Assembly (NCBI GenBank): GCA_002840565.1 | Contig: PHBK01000020.1 | Coordinates: forward strand, 1 to 64,000 | Reading direction: 5' to 3' | Source of the DNA: Deltaproteobacteria bacterium HGW-Deltaproteobacteria-12 | GTDB lineage: Bacteria; Desulfobacterota; Syntrophia; Syntrophales; Smithellaceae | DNA length: 64,000 bases | Shown here: positions 27,613 through 35,635 of the stretch, one piece after another | Numbering within the stretch: the stretch's first letter is position 1 | How the letters are laid out: each line of letters starts with the position of its first letter | Position numbers and translations under genes: made by a program | The notes under the pieces: model-generated | Told to the model about the DNA's origin: nothing | The model's database searches: none | The model's input: only the letters and a program-made list of their open reading frames with translations

Positions 27613-27752
27613 AAACAGCGACTTCGGGGAATTGGTTGTCGGCAAGCCCGTCTGTCGGCAATCGTATAGCGTCTTTGGGTCTGATTTGCCACGCAGTGCG
27701 TGGTGAATTTCTCAGGATGCGGATCGTTTTTCCGGATGGAGCATCAACATGA
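27609..27752 (+). CDS. Possible 47-residue protein between methyltransferase and nuclease genes
   Basis: A short frame opens at ATG 27609, overlapping the methyltransferase stop, and closes at 27750-27752, overlapping the next ATG. GAGG lies just upstream (27601-27604). The overlaps on both sides look like translational coupling. The product (MKTATSGNWLSASPSVGN...) is unlike any family I know. It may only be a spacer or the relic of a deleted gene. Confidence 0.3.
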   Translation: MKTATSGNWLSASPSVGNRIASLGLICHAVRGEFLRMRIVFPDGAST

Positions 27753-28822
27753 CACGCGCTAAAAACATATCGATTACGGGCGATGCTTTGATTAACGACA
27801 TTCGTCAGATCATCAAAGAGGCGCGTGAATCCGTTTCCCAGGCCGTGAACATGGGGATTACCATGCTTTACTGGCAAATCGGCGGGCGCATACAACAAGA
27901 AATCCTCAAAGGCGGACGCGCCGGGTATGGAGAACAAATTGTCTCTACCGTGTCGAGACAATTGGAAGATGAATATGGCCCCGGCTTTTCCGCCAAAAAC
28001 ATCCGCCATATGATCAGATTTGCCGAGGTCTTCCCCGATGAATCAATTGTCTCTACATTGTGGAGACAATTGAGCTGGTCCCATTTCAAGGAAATTATCT
28101 ATCAAAAAGATGAGTTCCGGCGCGATTTTTATGTTGAAATGTGCCGGATCGAAAGATGGAGCGTTCGGGCCCTCAGGGAAAAAATCGCTTCCATGCTTTA
28201 TGAACGCACCGCTATTTCCAGAAAACCCGATAAGGTCATCCGGCATGAAATCGACACGTTGCGGCATGAAGACAAACTGACGCCCGATCTGGTCTTTAAA
28301 GATCCCTATGTTCTCGATTTTCTGGGTTTTCGCGATCACTACCTGGAAAAGGATCTGGAAGATGCCATCTTGCGTGAACTGGAACAATTTCTTTTGGAAA
28401 TGGGGGCGGGATTTTCATTTATTGCAAGGCAGAAAAGAATCCAGGTTGACAGCGACGATTACTATATTGATCTCCTGTTCTTCAATCGCCGGCTGAAGCG
28501 ACTGATTGCCGTTGATCTGAAACTCGGTGATTTCAAACCGGCGGACAAGGGTCAAATGGAACTTTATCTTCGCTGGCTGGATCGCTATGAGCGCCAGGAT
28601 GACGAAAACGCGCCTATCGGACTGATCCTGTGCGCCGGCAAAAAAAGAGAAACCATTGAACTGCTGGAATTGGAGAAGAGCGGCATTCGGGTTGCTGAAT
28701 ACGTGACAGAGTTGCCGCCTCGCAAAGTGCTGGAGGAAAAGCTTCACAAAGCGATCGAGCATGCCAGGAAACAATTTCAAAACAGGATTGAAATGAAAGG
28801 GGATTATGAACCGACACGTTAA
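27749..28822 (+). CDS. DUF1016 (YhcG-like) PD-(D/E)xK nuclease-domain protein
   Basis: The 357 residues show an N-terminal helical domain (about 10-150, with YWQIGGRI and GYGEQIVSTVSRQL) and a C-terminal PD-(D/E)xK nuclease fold. Its likely active residues are Asp241 (YYIDLLFF), Asp256-x-Lys258 (VDLKLG) and Gln269. DUF1016 genes are recurrent in defence islands and phase-variable loci; no activity is firmly assigned. It overlaps the next gene by 17 bases. Inside the gene, two 9-bp inverted repeats with 9-base spacers encode the repeated peptide IVST..RQL. Confidence 0.9.
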   Translation: MTRAKNISITGDALINDIRQIIKEARESVSQAVNMGITMLYWQIGGRIQQEILKGGRAGYGEQIVSTVSRQLEDEYGPGFSAKNIRHMIRFAEVFPDESIVSTLWRQLSWSHFKEIIYQKDEFRRDFYVEMCRIERWSVRALREKIASMLYERTAISRKPDKVIRHEIDTLRHEDKLTPDLVFKDPYVLDFLGFRDHYLEKDLEDAILRELEQFLLEMGAGFSFIARQKRIQVDSDDYYIDLLFFNRRLKRLIAVDLKLGDFKPADKGQMELYLRWLDRYERQDDENAPIGLILCAGKKRETIELLELEKSGIRVAEYVTELPPRKVLEEKLHKAIEHARKQFQNRIEMKGDYEPTR

Positions 28823-31484
28823 CGCCATCGCCGGACGGTTGAGCCTGCGCGCCCCGCAACGCCGCTCTCTGGAAATTCTTGACCGGATTATGGAGATCGC
28901 CCCGCCGGGTAAAAATGCCGATGCGGCGGAAAAGCTTTCGGCCATTCAAAGCGAATACCCCTCTGTTGCGGATTTTGAGCGGGATTTTCCTTCTTTATGC
29001 TTTGCCCTGGCCACCGGCGTGGGGAAGACAAGGCTCATGGGTGCCTTCATCAGTTATCTGCATTTGGCTTATGGCATCAACAATTTCTTTGTCCTGGCGC
29101 CGAACCTGACGATCTACAATAAGCTGATTGCTGATTTCACTCCCAACACGCCCAAATACGTCTTCAAGGGTATTGCGGAATTTGCGACGGACGCCCCGTC
29201 TGTTATTACCGGGGATAACTACGACAGTATGGCGGTGACGCTGTTTGACGCATTTCTGCGCTGCAAGATCAACATTTTCAATATCTCCAAAATCAATTCA
29301 GAAGTGCGCGGCGGAAAATCGCCGCGTATCAAACGTCTGTCCGAATACATTGGCCAGAGTTATTTTGATTACCTTGCGGGGTTGCCGGATCTTGTGCTGA
29401 TCATGGACGAGTCGCACCGTTACCGGGCCAGCGCCGGGGTGCGGGCCATCAATGAACTCAAGCCCATTCTGGGTCTGGAGTTAACCGCCACCCCCTTTGT
29501 GGAAACCGGCCGCGGTCCTGTGCCATTTAAGAATGTGATCTATGATTACCCCCTGGGACGAGCTATGGCCGACGGTTTTGTCAAAGAACCGGCCGTTGTA
29601 ACGCGGAAGAATTTCAACCCCTCTGGCATGTCCCCGGAAGAAATTGAGCGCATGAAGCTGGAAGATGGCGTACGCTTGCATGAGAGCGTTAAGGTGGAGC
29701 TGGAAACCTACGCACGGGAAAGCGGCAATCCGATCGTCAAGCCCTTCCTGCTGGTGATTGCCCGTGACACAACCCATGCCGGTGCGTTAATTCAATTAAT
29801 CCGTTCGGAAAAATTCTTTGAGGGCAATTATCGCGACAAAGTGATTCAGGTGGACTCCAGCCGCACGGGCAGGGAAGAAGAAGAGATGATCGAACGCCTG
29901 CTTCAAGTCGAATCGACTTCCGAACCGACGGAAATCGTCATTCATGTGAATATGCTCAAGGAAGGATGGGACGTGACCAATCTCTACACCATTGTGCCGC
30001 TGCGCGCCGCCAATGCCCGCATCCTGATCGAGCAATCCATCGGCCGGGGGCTTCGCCTTCCCTACGGCAAAAGAACCGGCGTTACGGCCGTGGATCGGTT
30101 GAATATCGTGGCCCATGACAAGTTTCAGGAAATCATCGATGAGGCCAATCGCCCAGATTCGGCCATTCATTTGCAAACGGTTGTCCTGGATGAGGCGGCG
30201 CTGGCAAAAAAGACGGTCACGGTGGTATCGCAGCCGAATCTGGCGGCAAAGCTGGGTTTCAAACCACCCCAGACAACCGCCACCACCGCTGTTGCCGGGT
30301 CGGCTCAACCGCCGGTTTTTTCCCAGCCGGAAGAACAGCAGGCGGCGCAAATTGCCTGGGAGGTCATTCGTAAACTCGAAAACCAGCCGAAAAAAATACC
30401 GGACATCAACCATCTGAAGAAGCCGGAAATTCAAGCCGCAATCGTTCAGGCGGTGGAAGCAAAACGTCAGCCTGCCCAATTGGAACTAGACGGCGTGACG
30501 GCAAAGCCGGACATTGCCGCCGTTGTGGCCAGGACCGTGGAGCTCATCACGGAGCAGACTATCAACATCCCGCGTATTCTTGTAACGCCTCAAGGCGAAG
30601 TGAAATCGGGATTCCGGCTTTTCACGCTTTTGTTGTCGGCGCTGAATTATCAGGCACCCTCCGATGAACTATGGGTTCAGTATCTCCGGACTAATCAATT
30701 GGAGGTGCTGGCTTTAAATCTTAGCGGCATTGAGGAGTCACGTCTGGAAGACTATCTGGTAAGCGGCTTGGTTGATTTTGATGATATTTCCTACGACGAC
30801 CATGCCGATCTACTCTACGATCTGGCCACGCAGACGGTGCAGCATTTCAAAACCTATCTTTCCGAAGAAGATACGCGCAAGGTGCTCAAATGCTACCAGC
30901 GTGACATTGCGCGATTCATTCACGCACAAATGCAAGATCATTATTGGGAGGAAGCCACCGGATATGATGTGGTCATCAGCAAAGGCTATACAGAATTGAA
31001 GGAAAGCGCTTATACGCAAGGCGTTGGAGAGCCGCCTCTTGATTACCACGTGTCGCCTTCAGACAAGAGCAATATGGCCAAATATCTCTTCAATGGTTTT
31101 TCCCGCTGTCTGTATTCGGTGCAAAAATTTGCTTCGGATGCCGAACGCAAGCTTGCCGTGATCCTTGATCGGGATACGATCAAGTGGTTTAAACCCGCCA
31201 AAGGCCAGTTTCAGATTTTTTATCGTCAAGGCGCTGATCATCTGGAATATCAGCCAGATTTCGTGGCCGAAACTAAAGATATGATTTTCATGCTGGAGCC
31301 GAAAGCCAGAAACGAGATGGCTGATGAAATCGTTATGGCGAAAAGAGAAGCGGCGTTGAAATGGTGCGCCAACGCATCAAACCACACCGTAAGTAATGGA
31401 GGAAAACCTTGGCGTTATCTGCTCATACCGCATGACGAGATCGCTGAGAACATGACAATAGAAGGTTTGGCAAAGAGATATTGA
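28806..31484 (+). CDS. Type III-like restriction endonuclease (BPTD_3080-type helicase-nuclease)
   Basis: An 892-residue superfamily-2 helicase joined to a nuclease. It has Walker A ATGVGKT (69-75), DESH (201-204), LTATPF as motif III, and SIGRGLRLP as motif VI. A C-terminal PD-(D/E)xK domain follows with Pro817-Asp818 and Glu831-Pro-Lys833 (FMLEPKA). This is the arrangement of Res subunits that translocate on DNA and cut when unmethylated sites are met. The partner methyltransferase is at 25972-27612. It ends the operon; no terminator hairpin was seen after it. Confidence 0.92.
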   Translation: MNRHVNAIAGRLSLRAPQRRSLEILDRIMEIAPPGKNADAAEKLSAIQSEYPSVADFERDFPSLCFALATGVGKTRLMGAFISYLHLAYGINNFFVLAPNLTIYNKLIADFTPNTPKYVFKGIAEFATDAPSVITGDNYDSMAVTLFDAFLRCKINIFNISKINSEVRGGKSPRIKRLSEYIGQSYFDYLAGLPDLVLIMDESHRYRASAGVRAINELKPILGLELTATPFVETGRGPVPFKNVIYDYPLGRAMADGFVKEPAVVTRKNFNPSGMSPEEIERMKLEDGVRLHESVKVELETYARESGNPIVKPFLLVIARDTTHAGALIQLIRSEKFFEGNYRDKVIQVDSSRTGREEEEMIERLLQVESTSEPTEIVIHVNMLKEGWDVTNLYTIVPLRAANARILIEQSIGRGLRLPYGKRTGVTAVDRLNIVAHDKFQEIIDEANRPDSAIHLQTVVLDEAALAKKTVTVVSQPNLAAKLGFKPPQTTATTAVAGSAQPPVFSQPEEQQAAQIAWEVIRKLENQPKKIPDINHLKKPEIQAAIVQAVEAKRQPAQLELDGVTAKPDIAAVVARTVELITEQTINIPRILVTPQGEVKSGFRLFTLLLSALNYQAPSDELWVQYLRTNQLEVLALNLSGIEESRLEDYLVSGLVDFDDISYDDHADLLYDLATQTVQHFKTYLSEEDTRKVLKCYQRDIARFIHAQMQDHYWEEATGYDVVISKGYTELKESAYTQGVGEPPLDYHVSPSDKSNMAKYLFNGFSRCLYSVQKFASDAERKLAVILDRDTIKWFKPAKGQFQIFYRQGADHLEYQPDFVAETKDMIFMLEPKARNEMADEIVMAKREAALKWCANASNHTVSNGGKPWRYLLIPHDEIAENMTIEGLAKRY

Positions 31485-31514
31485 ACTTAGAGTCTTGCTA
31501 ATAACCGCGGCAGA

Positions 31515-31679
31515 TTAACAACGCATACTTGAATAAAAACTTAAACTGCTGGCCATGGCGACTCCTTCAATAAATTCCCCAATATCGTAGGATAGGCATA
31601 ATGCTTTTGCCAGTTCAACACAGTTGTCCAGCGCCGGGCGAGATCCATGCCGCTGGTGGAGCAGAGACAGCCAACCGGC
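31515..31679 (-). pseudogene. Possible C-terminal gene remnant
   Basis: On the minus strand one frame reads about 54 residues with protein-like character (LDNCVELAKALCLSYDIG and onwards) up to a TAA at 31515-31517. It has no start codon before an in-frame stop upstream. It looks like the tail of a decayed gene. The family was not recognised. The rest of 31485-31866 shows nothing I can call. Confidence 0.25.
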
Positions 31680-31866
31680 ACCTGATTAAACTTAAGGCTA
31701 CATCAAACACAGCCACCCCCTTTAATCCCACGGCTAACCTAAAAGTCACGCGTGCGGGGGAGAGGATACAAGCTTCATTTATCATTACGACACAGTCCGC
31801 ATGCCGGGGAAACGGGCCCTACAACATGCGTCATTGGAAATGATGTTCAATAGACTACTCTTTTTC

Positions 31867-31895
31867 TTGACTCACGCCGGGGGAATGTATATACT
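31867..31895 (+). promoter_or_regulatory. Promoter of mazEF
   Basis: TTGACT (31867-31872) and TATACT (31890-31895) are spaced by 17 bases and lie 25 bases before the mazE start. A palindromic GTATATAC (31887-31894) overlaps the -10 element and may be the autoregulatory operator. Confidence 0.65.
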
Positions 31896-31919
31896 TTGTT
31901 TAAACATGGAGGAAAGACA

Positions 31920-32159
31920 ATGCAAGTCACGATACAAAAATGGGGCAATAGCCTGGCGATCAGAATTCCGGGAAGCTACGCCAAGGACATTAATCTCCAG
32001 CAGGGCACAGAGGTGGATTTACTCAAAGAAACGGATAAACTGGTAATCATACCGAAGAAGACCGGTCTTAAATTGAAAAATCTGCTGAACAAAGTAACTG
32101 CGGAAAATATGCACAAAGAGGAATTTGCAGGAGGTGCGGTTGGTAAAGAAATCTGGTAA
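31920..32159 (+). CDS. mazE: MazE-type antitoxin (AbrB/SpoVT swapped-hairpin)
   Basis: A 79-residue protein with the AbrB/MazE DNA-binding fold at the N-terminus (MQVTIQKWGNSLAIRIP) and an acidic, toxin-binding tail. GGAGGAAAG at 31908-31916 fixes the start at 31920. Its last bases overlap the toxin gene. It should repress its own promoter, alone and with MazF. Confidence 0.93.
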   Translation: MQVTIQKWGNSLAIRIPGSYAKDINLQQGTEVDLLKETDKLVIIPKKTGLKLKNLLNKVTAENMHKEEFAGGAVGKEIW

Positions 32160-32502
32160 ATATGTCCCCTCTCGCGGCGACATCGTTTGGCTCTCATTCA
32201 ATCCTCAAAGCGGCCACGAACAATCAGGTCGTCGGCCGGGAATCGTCGTATCGCCGAAAGAGTACAACGAAACAGTTGGATTGGCGCTATGCTGTCCGAT
32301 TACGTCAAGGATTAAGGATTATCCGTTCGAAGTCAGAATTGTGATAAAAAATAAAATCGATGGCGTGATTCTTTCCGACCAACTCAAGAGCCTGGACTGG
32401 AGAGAAAGGCAGGTGAAGTATATTGCGTCGGCACCCAAAGAAATTATGCAGGAGACAATTGAAAAACTTACATTGCTGATCAATTCCGACAATGATGAAT
32501 AG
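32140..32502 (+). CDS. mazF: MazF-type endoribonuclease toxin
   Basis: A 120-residue MazF/PemK toxin that would cut mRNA at short sequences. Family marks are YVPSRGDIVWLSFNPQ, HEQSGRRPGIVVSP and ITSRIKDYPFEV. A TTG start at 32140 is chosen because GGAGG (32129-32133) sits six bases upstream and the sequence then begins MVKK like other MazF proteins. The gene overlaps mazE by 20 bases, so the antitoxin is translated first. The pair marks the right edge of the defence island. Confidence 0.93.
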   Translation: MVKKSGKYVPSRGDIVWLSFNPQSGHEQSGRRPGIVVSPKEYNETVGLALCCPITSRIKDYPFEVRIVIKNKIDGVILSDQLKSLDWRERQVKYIASAPKEIMQETIEKLTLLINSDNDE

Positions 32503-32540
32503 TGCAATCGCGATATCAGAGAATGCGCTATGGGGTGGCA

Positions 32541-32568
32541 GGATTGCTTCGCTTTGCTCGCAATGACT
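32541..32568. repeat. Half copy of a dispersed GATTGCTTCGC...CGCAATGAC repeat
   Basis: The sequence GATTGCTTCGCTTTGCTCGC followed by AATGACTCG is one arm of the palindromic element seen complete at 56930-57011. Such elements lie between genes in many proteobacterial genomes. This copy abuts the ribosome site of the ABC-export operon. Confidence 0.7.
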
Positions 32569-32583
32569 CGAAGGAGAATATTA

Positions 32584-33801
32584 ATGTCCACTGAAGATTT
32601 GAGTAAGCTGAAAATTGACAAGTCGGCAAAGGCTTACGGCCCCAAAAGGGGCAAGCGGCTTTTCTATATTATTTCGGTCGTGCTTGTTTTGGCAATTCTG
32701 GGTGTGCTTTACGTTCAGGGTTATCTGACGCCGGCAGAAACGATTGACGTGGTCACGGTAACCGAAATGCATCCATCCCAGACTTTTACGATTCTCAATT
32801 CCAGCGGCTATGTGGTTGCCCAGCGCAAGGCTGCGCTGGCGGCAAAAATTACCGGCAGGCTGGTTTCTCTAACTGTTGGTGAAGGCAATCTTGTGCGCAA
32901 GGGGCAGGTAGTGGCGAGACTCGAAAACGAAGACACCCAGGCCAACGTCAGCCAGGCCCAGGCTAATCTGAACATGACAGCGGCCAATTACGAACAGGTG
33001 AAAGAGGAACTGGATCTGGCCGTCATCTCTTATGGCCGATACAAGGCCCTGTTCGACAAAGGTTCAGTATCCAAAGCGGAATTCGATAACGCCGAGTCCC
33101 GCTATAAGCGGGCGCAGTTTGCTGTGAATTCTTCGGCGGCAGCAATTAAAGCCGCCGCCGCGATGGCCGAAGCGGCAAGGGTTGCCCATGAAAACAGTTT
33201 TATCAAGGTGCCCTTTGACGGTGTCGTCTTGACAAAAAATGCCGATATCGGGGATATCATAACACCCCTGGGCGCGGCGGCAAACTCCAAGGCGGCAGTC
33301 ATTACCATTGCCGACATGGGTTCGCTGGAAGTGGAAACGGATGTTTCCGAAGCCAATCTGTCCTCCGTTAAAGTCGCGCAGCCTTGTGAAATTCAGATTG
33401 ATGCTATTCCCGATAAACGTTTTCGCGGCATTGTCCAGACGATAGTTCCGACCGCTGATCGCAGCAAAGCATCGGTTATGGTCAAAGTAAAGTTTCTGGA
33501 AAAAGACGCGCGTATCCTGCCGGAAATGAGCGCAAAAGTCGCTTTCCTGTCGCGGCCGATTACACCGGACGATCAGAAACCGTTCATTGCCATTAATAAA
33601 GCGGCGATAATTAATCGGGGAAAAAACAAAGCGGCTTTTCTTGTCCAGGGAAAACAAGTTCTTGAAACACCGATCAAAACCGGTCGCGATTGGGGAGATA
33701 TGGTCGAGCTTCTGGATGGGCTGAAACCAGGGGATAAAGTGGCCGTCAATCCGCTCAGTAAGTTGAAAAATCGCTCCAAAGTGGAAATAGGGGAACGCTG
33801 A
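32584..33801 (+). CDS. Periplasmic adaptor (membrane-fusion) protein of an ABC exporter
   Basis: One N-terminal membrane helix (about 20-42) anchors a periplasmic chain. It has a biotinyl-lipoyl half-motif (GRLVSLTVGEGNLVRKGQ), a helical hairpin, and the second lipoyl half (FDGVVLTKNADIGD). The beta-barrel and membrane-proximal domains follow. The layout is that of MacA/HlyD-type adaptors. AAGGAG at 32571-32576 sets the start at 32584. Its stop overlaps the ATPase start by one base. It probably links the inner-membrane ABC complex to an outer-membrane channel encoded elsewhere. Confidence 0.9.
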   Translation: MSTEDLSKLKIDKSAKAYGPKRGKRLFYIISVVLVLAILGVLYVQGYLTPAETIDVVTVTEMHPSQTFTILNSSGYVVAQRKAALAAKITGRLVSLTVGEGNLVRKGQVVARLENEDTQANVSQAQANLNMTAANYEQVKEELDLAVISYGRYKALFDKGSVSKAEFDNAESRYKRAQFAVNSSAAAIKAAAAMAEAARVAHENSFIKVPFDGVVLTKNADIGDIITPLGAAANSKAAVITIADMGSLEVETDVSEANLSSVKVAQPCEIQIDAIPDKRFRGIVQTIVPTADRSKASVMVKVKFLEKDARILPEMSAKVAFLSRPITPDDQKPFIAINKAAIINRGKNKAAFLVQGKQVLETPIKTGRDWGDMVELLDGLKPGDKVAVNPLSKLKNRSKVEIGER

Positions 33802-34499
33802 TGAACGGCCCGATTGTTGAGATTCGTAACGTCAGAAAAAGCTACAAGCGGGGCAATTATACCATACCTGTTTTGCAGGACATAACTCTTGATATTAAGG
33901 ATGGTGAATTTATGGCCCTTATGGGCCCTTCCGGATCGGGCAAGAGCACCTTGCTGAATTTGATTGCCGGTATCGATAAGGCCGACAGCGGAACGATCCG
34001 TATAGGAGATACGGAGATAACTACGCTGTCGGAGACAGAGCTGGCCTTGTGGCGGGCTTCTTCCGTGGGGTTTATCTTCCAGTTTTACAACCTGATTCCC
34101 GTGCTGACCGCTTATGAAAATGTGGAGCTTCCACTTCATGTCACCAGTCTTCCCCGCAAGGCCTGGCGCGCGCATGTCGAAATGGCGCTGCGGGTAGTCA
34201 ATCTTACACATAGGGCCGATCATTATCCCAATCAATTATCCGGTGGCGAGCAGCAGCGGGTGGCTATCGCCCGGGCACTGGTGACCGATCCCACAATTTT
34301 AGTTGCCGACGAACCTACCGGTGATCTCGATCGCGTATCCGCCCAGGAAATACTGGATCTGCTGGAGCGCCTCAATGCGGAATCAAAAATGACCATCATC
34401 ATGGTTACCCACGATCCCCGTGCGGCAGGTCGCGCCCATATAATCTCGCATCTGGACAAGGGAATCTTATACGATGCTGATAATCAAGCTGCTCTTTAG
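33801..34499 (+). CDS. ABC transporter ATPase, MacB/LolD type
   Basis: A 232-residue ATPase with Walker A GPSGSGKST, the Q-loop (FIFQFYNL), signature LSGGEQQRVAIARAL, Walker B ILVADEPTGDLD and a His switch in MVTHD. The FQFYNLIPVLTAYENV stretch is typical of MacB/LolD ATPases that power mechanotransmission across the membrane. It is followed by two FtsX-like permeases, the first overlapping it by 26 bases. Confidence 0.95.
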   Translation: MNGPIVEIRNVRKSYKRGNYTIPVLQDITLDIKDGEFMALMGPSGSGKSTLLNLIAGIDKADSGTIRIGDTEITTLSETELALWRASSVGFIFQFYNLIPVLTAYENVELPLHVTSLPRKAWRAHVEMALRVVNLTHRADHYPNQLSGGEQQRVAIARALVTDPTILVADEPTGDLDRVSAQEILDLLERLNAESKMTIIMVTHDPRAAGRAHIISHLDKGILYDADNQAAL

Positions 34500-35631
34500 A
34501 AATGCTTTCCGCCATAAACTGCGCAGCTTCCTGACTATTCTGGGAATAACCATTGCCATCCTGGCCTTCGGGCTTTTGCGGACAGTCCTCACCGTCTGGT
34601 ATTCCGGCATTGACGCCTCGTCGGCCAGCCGCCTGGTAACCCGCAACGCCATCTCGCTGGCCCACCCGATGCCGCTTTCCTATAAAGAGAAAATCCGGAT
34701 GATCGATGGAGTAAAAGCAGTTTCACCCGGCTGGTGGTTCGGGGGCATCTATAAAGACAGAAAGAATTTCTTCCCCAATTTTGCTTATGAACCGGTAAGC
34801 TTTCTCGAAATGTGCCCGGAATTCTTATTAACTCCGGATGAAAAATTGGCTTTTATCAAGGACCGCAAGGGTTGCGTGGTCGGCCGGAAAACAGCCGCCC
34901 GCTTCGGCTGGAAAGTCGGTGATACCGTTACACTGGATGGAACAATTTTTACCGGCAAGTGGGATTTTACCATTCGCGGCATTTATAAAGGCCGGGATAA
35001 GAATACGGATGAAACCCAGCTCTTCTTTCAATATGATTATCTTAATGAAAGAATGAAAAAAACGGTCCGGCAGCGTGCCGATCTGGTGGGCTTTTTTTTC
35101 ATTTCCGTCAAAGATCCTGATTCGGCATCAGAAGTGGCCATGGCCATCGATAAACTCTTTAAAAACTCTTATGCCGAGACTCTTACCGAATCGGAAAAGT
35201 TATTTGCTTTGCACTTTATCTCTATGATGGAGGCTATTCTTGTTGCCATTGAAATAGTGTCCTATATAATAATCATCATTATTATGGCGGTGATGGCGAA
35301 TACTATGGCCATGACGACAAGGGAGAGAATCGGTGAATATGCCGTGATGAAAACCATGGGATTCGGCGGGCGCCACATCGCGGCAATAATCTTCGGCGAA
35401 TCATTTGTTATCAGCGCTTTGGGCTGTATTCTGGGTATCGCTCTGACCTTTCCTGCAGCCAGTGCTTTTTCCCGGACTGTCGGATCATCCTTCCCGGATT
35501 TTATCATCCAGCCTAAAACCATTTATCTCGATATAGGCGCGGCATTGATCATCGCCTTCATCGCCGCCCTGTTTCCCACCTGGCAGGCCATAAATATTCG
35601 CATTGCCGACGGCTTAAGGAGGATACAATAA
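34474..35631 (+). CDS. FtsX-like permease 1
   Basis: The 385 residues show a first membrane helix (about 15-35) and a large periplasmic MacB_PCD-type domain (about 45-235). Three C-terminal helices of the FtsX domain follow (near 265, 315 and 355). This is the standard MacB/LolC/E topology. It begins inside the ATPase gene. With the second permease it would form a heterodimeric transmembrane part. Substrate unknown. Confidence 0.9.
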   Translation: MLIIKLLFRNAFRHKLRSFLTILGITIAILAFGLLRTVLTVWYSGIDASSASRLVTRNAISLAHPMPLSYKEKIRMIDGVKAVSPGWWFGGIYKDRKNFFPNFAYEPVSFLEMCPEFLLTPDEKLAFIKDRKGCVVGRKTAARFGWKVGDTVTLDGTIFTGKWDFTIRGIYKGRDKNTDETQLFFQYDYLNERMKKTVRQRADLVGFFFISVKDPDSASEVAMAIDKLFKNSYAETLTESEKLFALHFISMMEAILVAIEIVSYIIIIIIMAVMANTMAMTTRERIGEYAVMKTMGFGGRHIAAIIFGESFVISALGCILGIALTFPAASAFSRTVGSSFPDFIIQPKTIYLDIGAALIIAFIAALFPTWQAINIRIADGLRRIQ

Positions 35632-35635
35632 GCAA

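Noticed and set aside
20145..31484. Assignment of the defence operon to DISARM, BREX or Druantia
   Set aside because: No DUF1998, phospholipase-D, PglZ, BrxC or DruE-like protein is present; only the SNF2 helicase recalls DISARM DrmD.
31601..31843. 80-residue plus-strand frame before mazEF
   Set aside because: No ribosome site, biased low-complexity product, and it overlaps a better minus-strand remnant.
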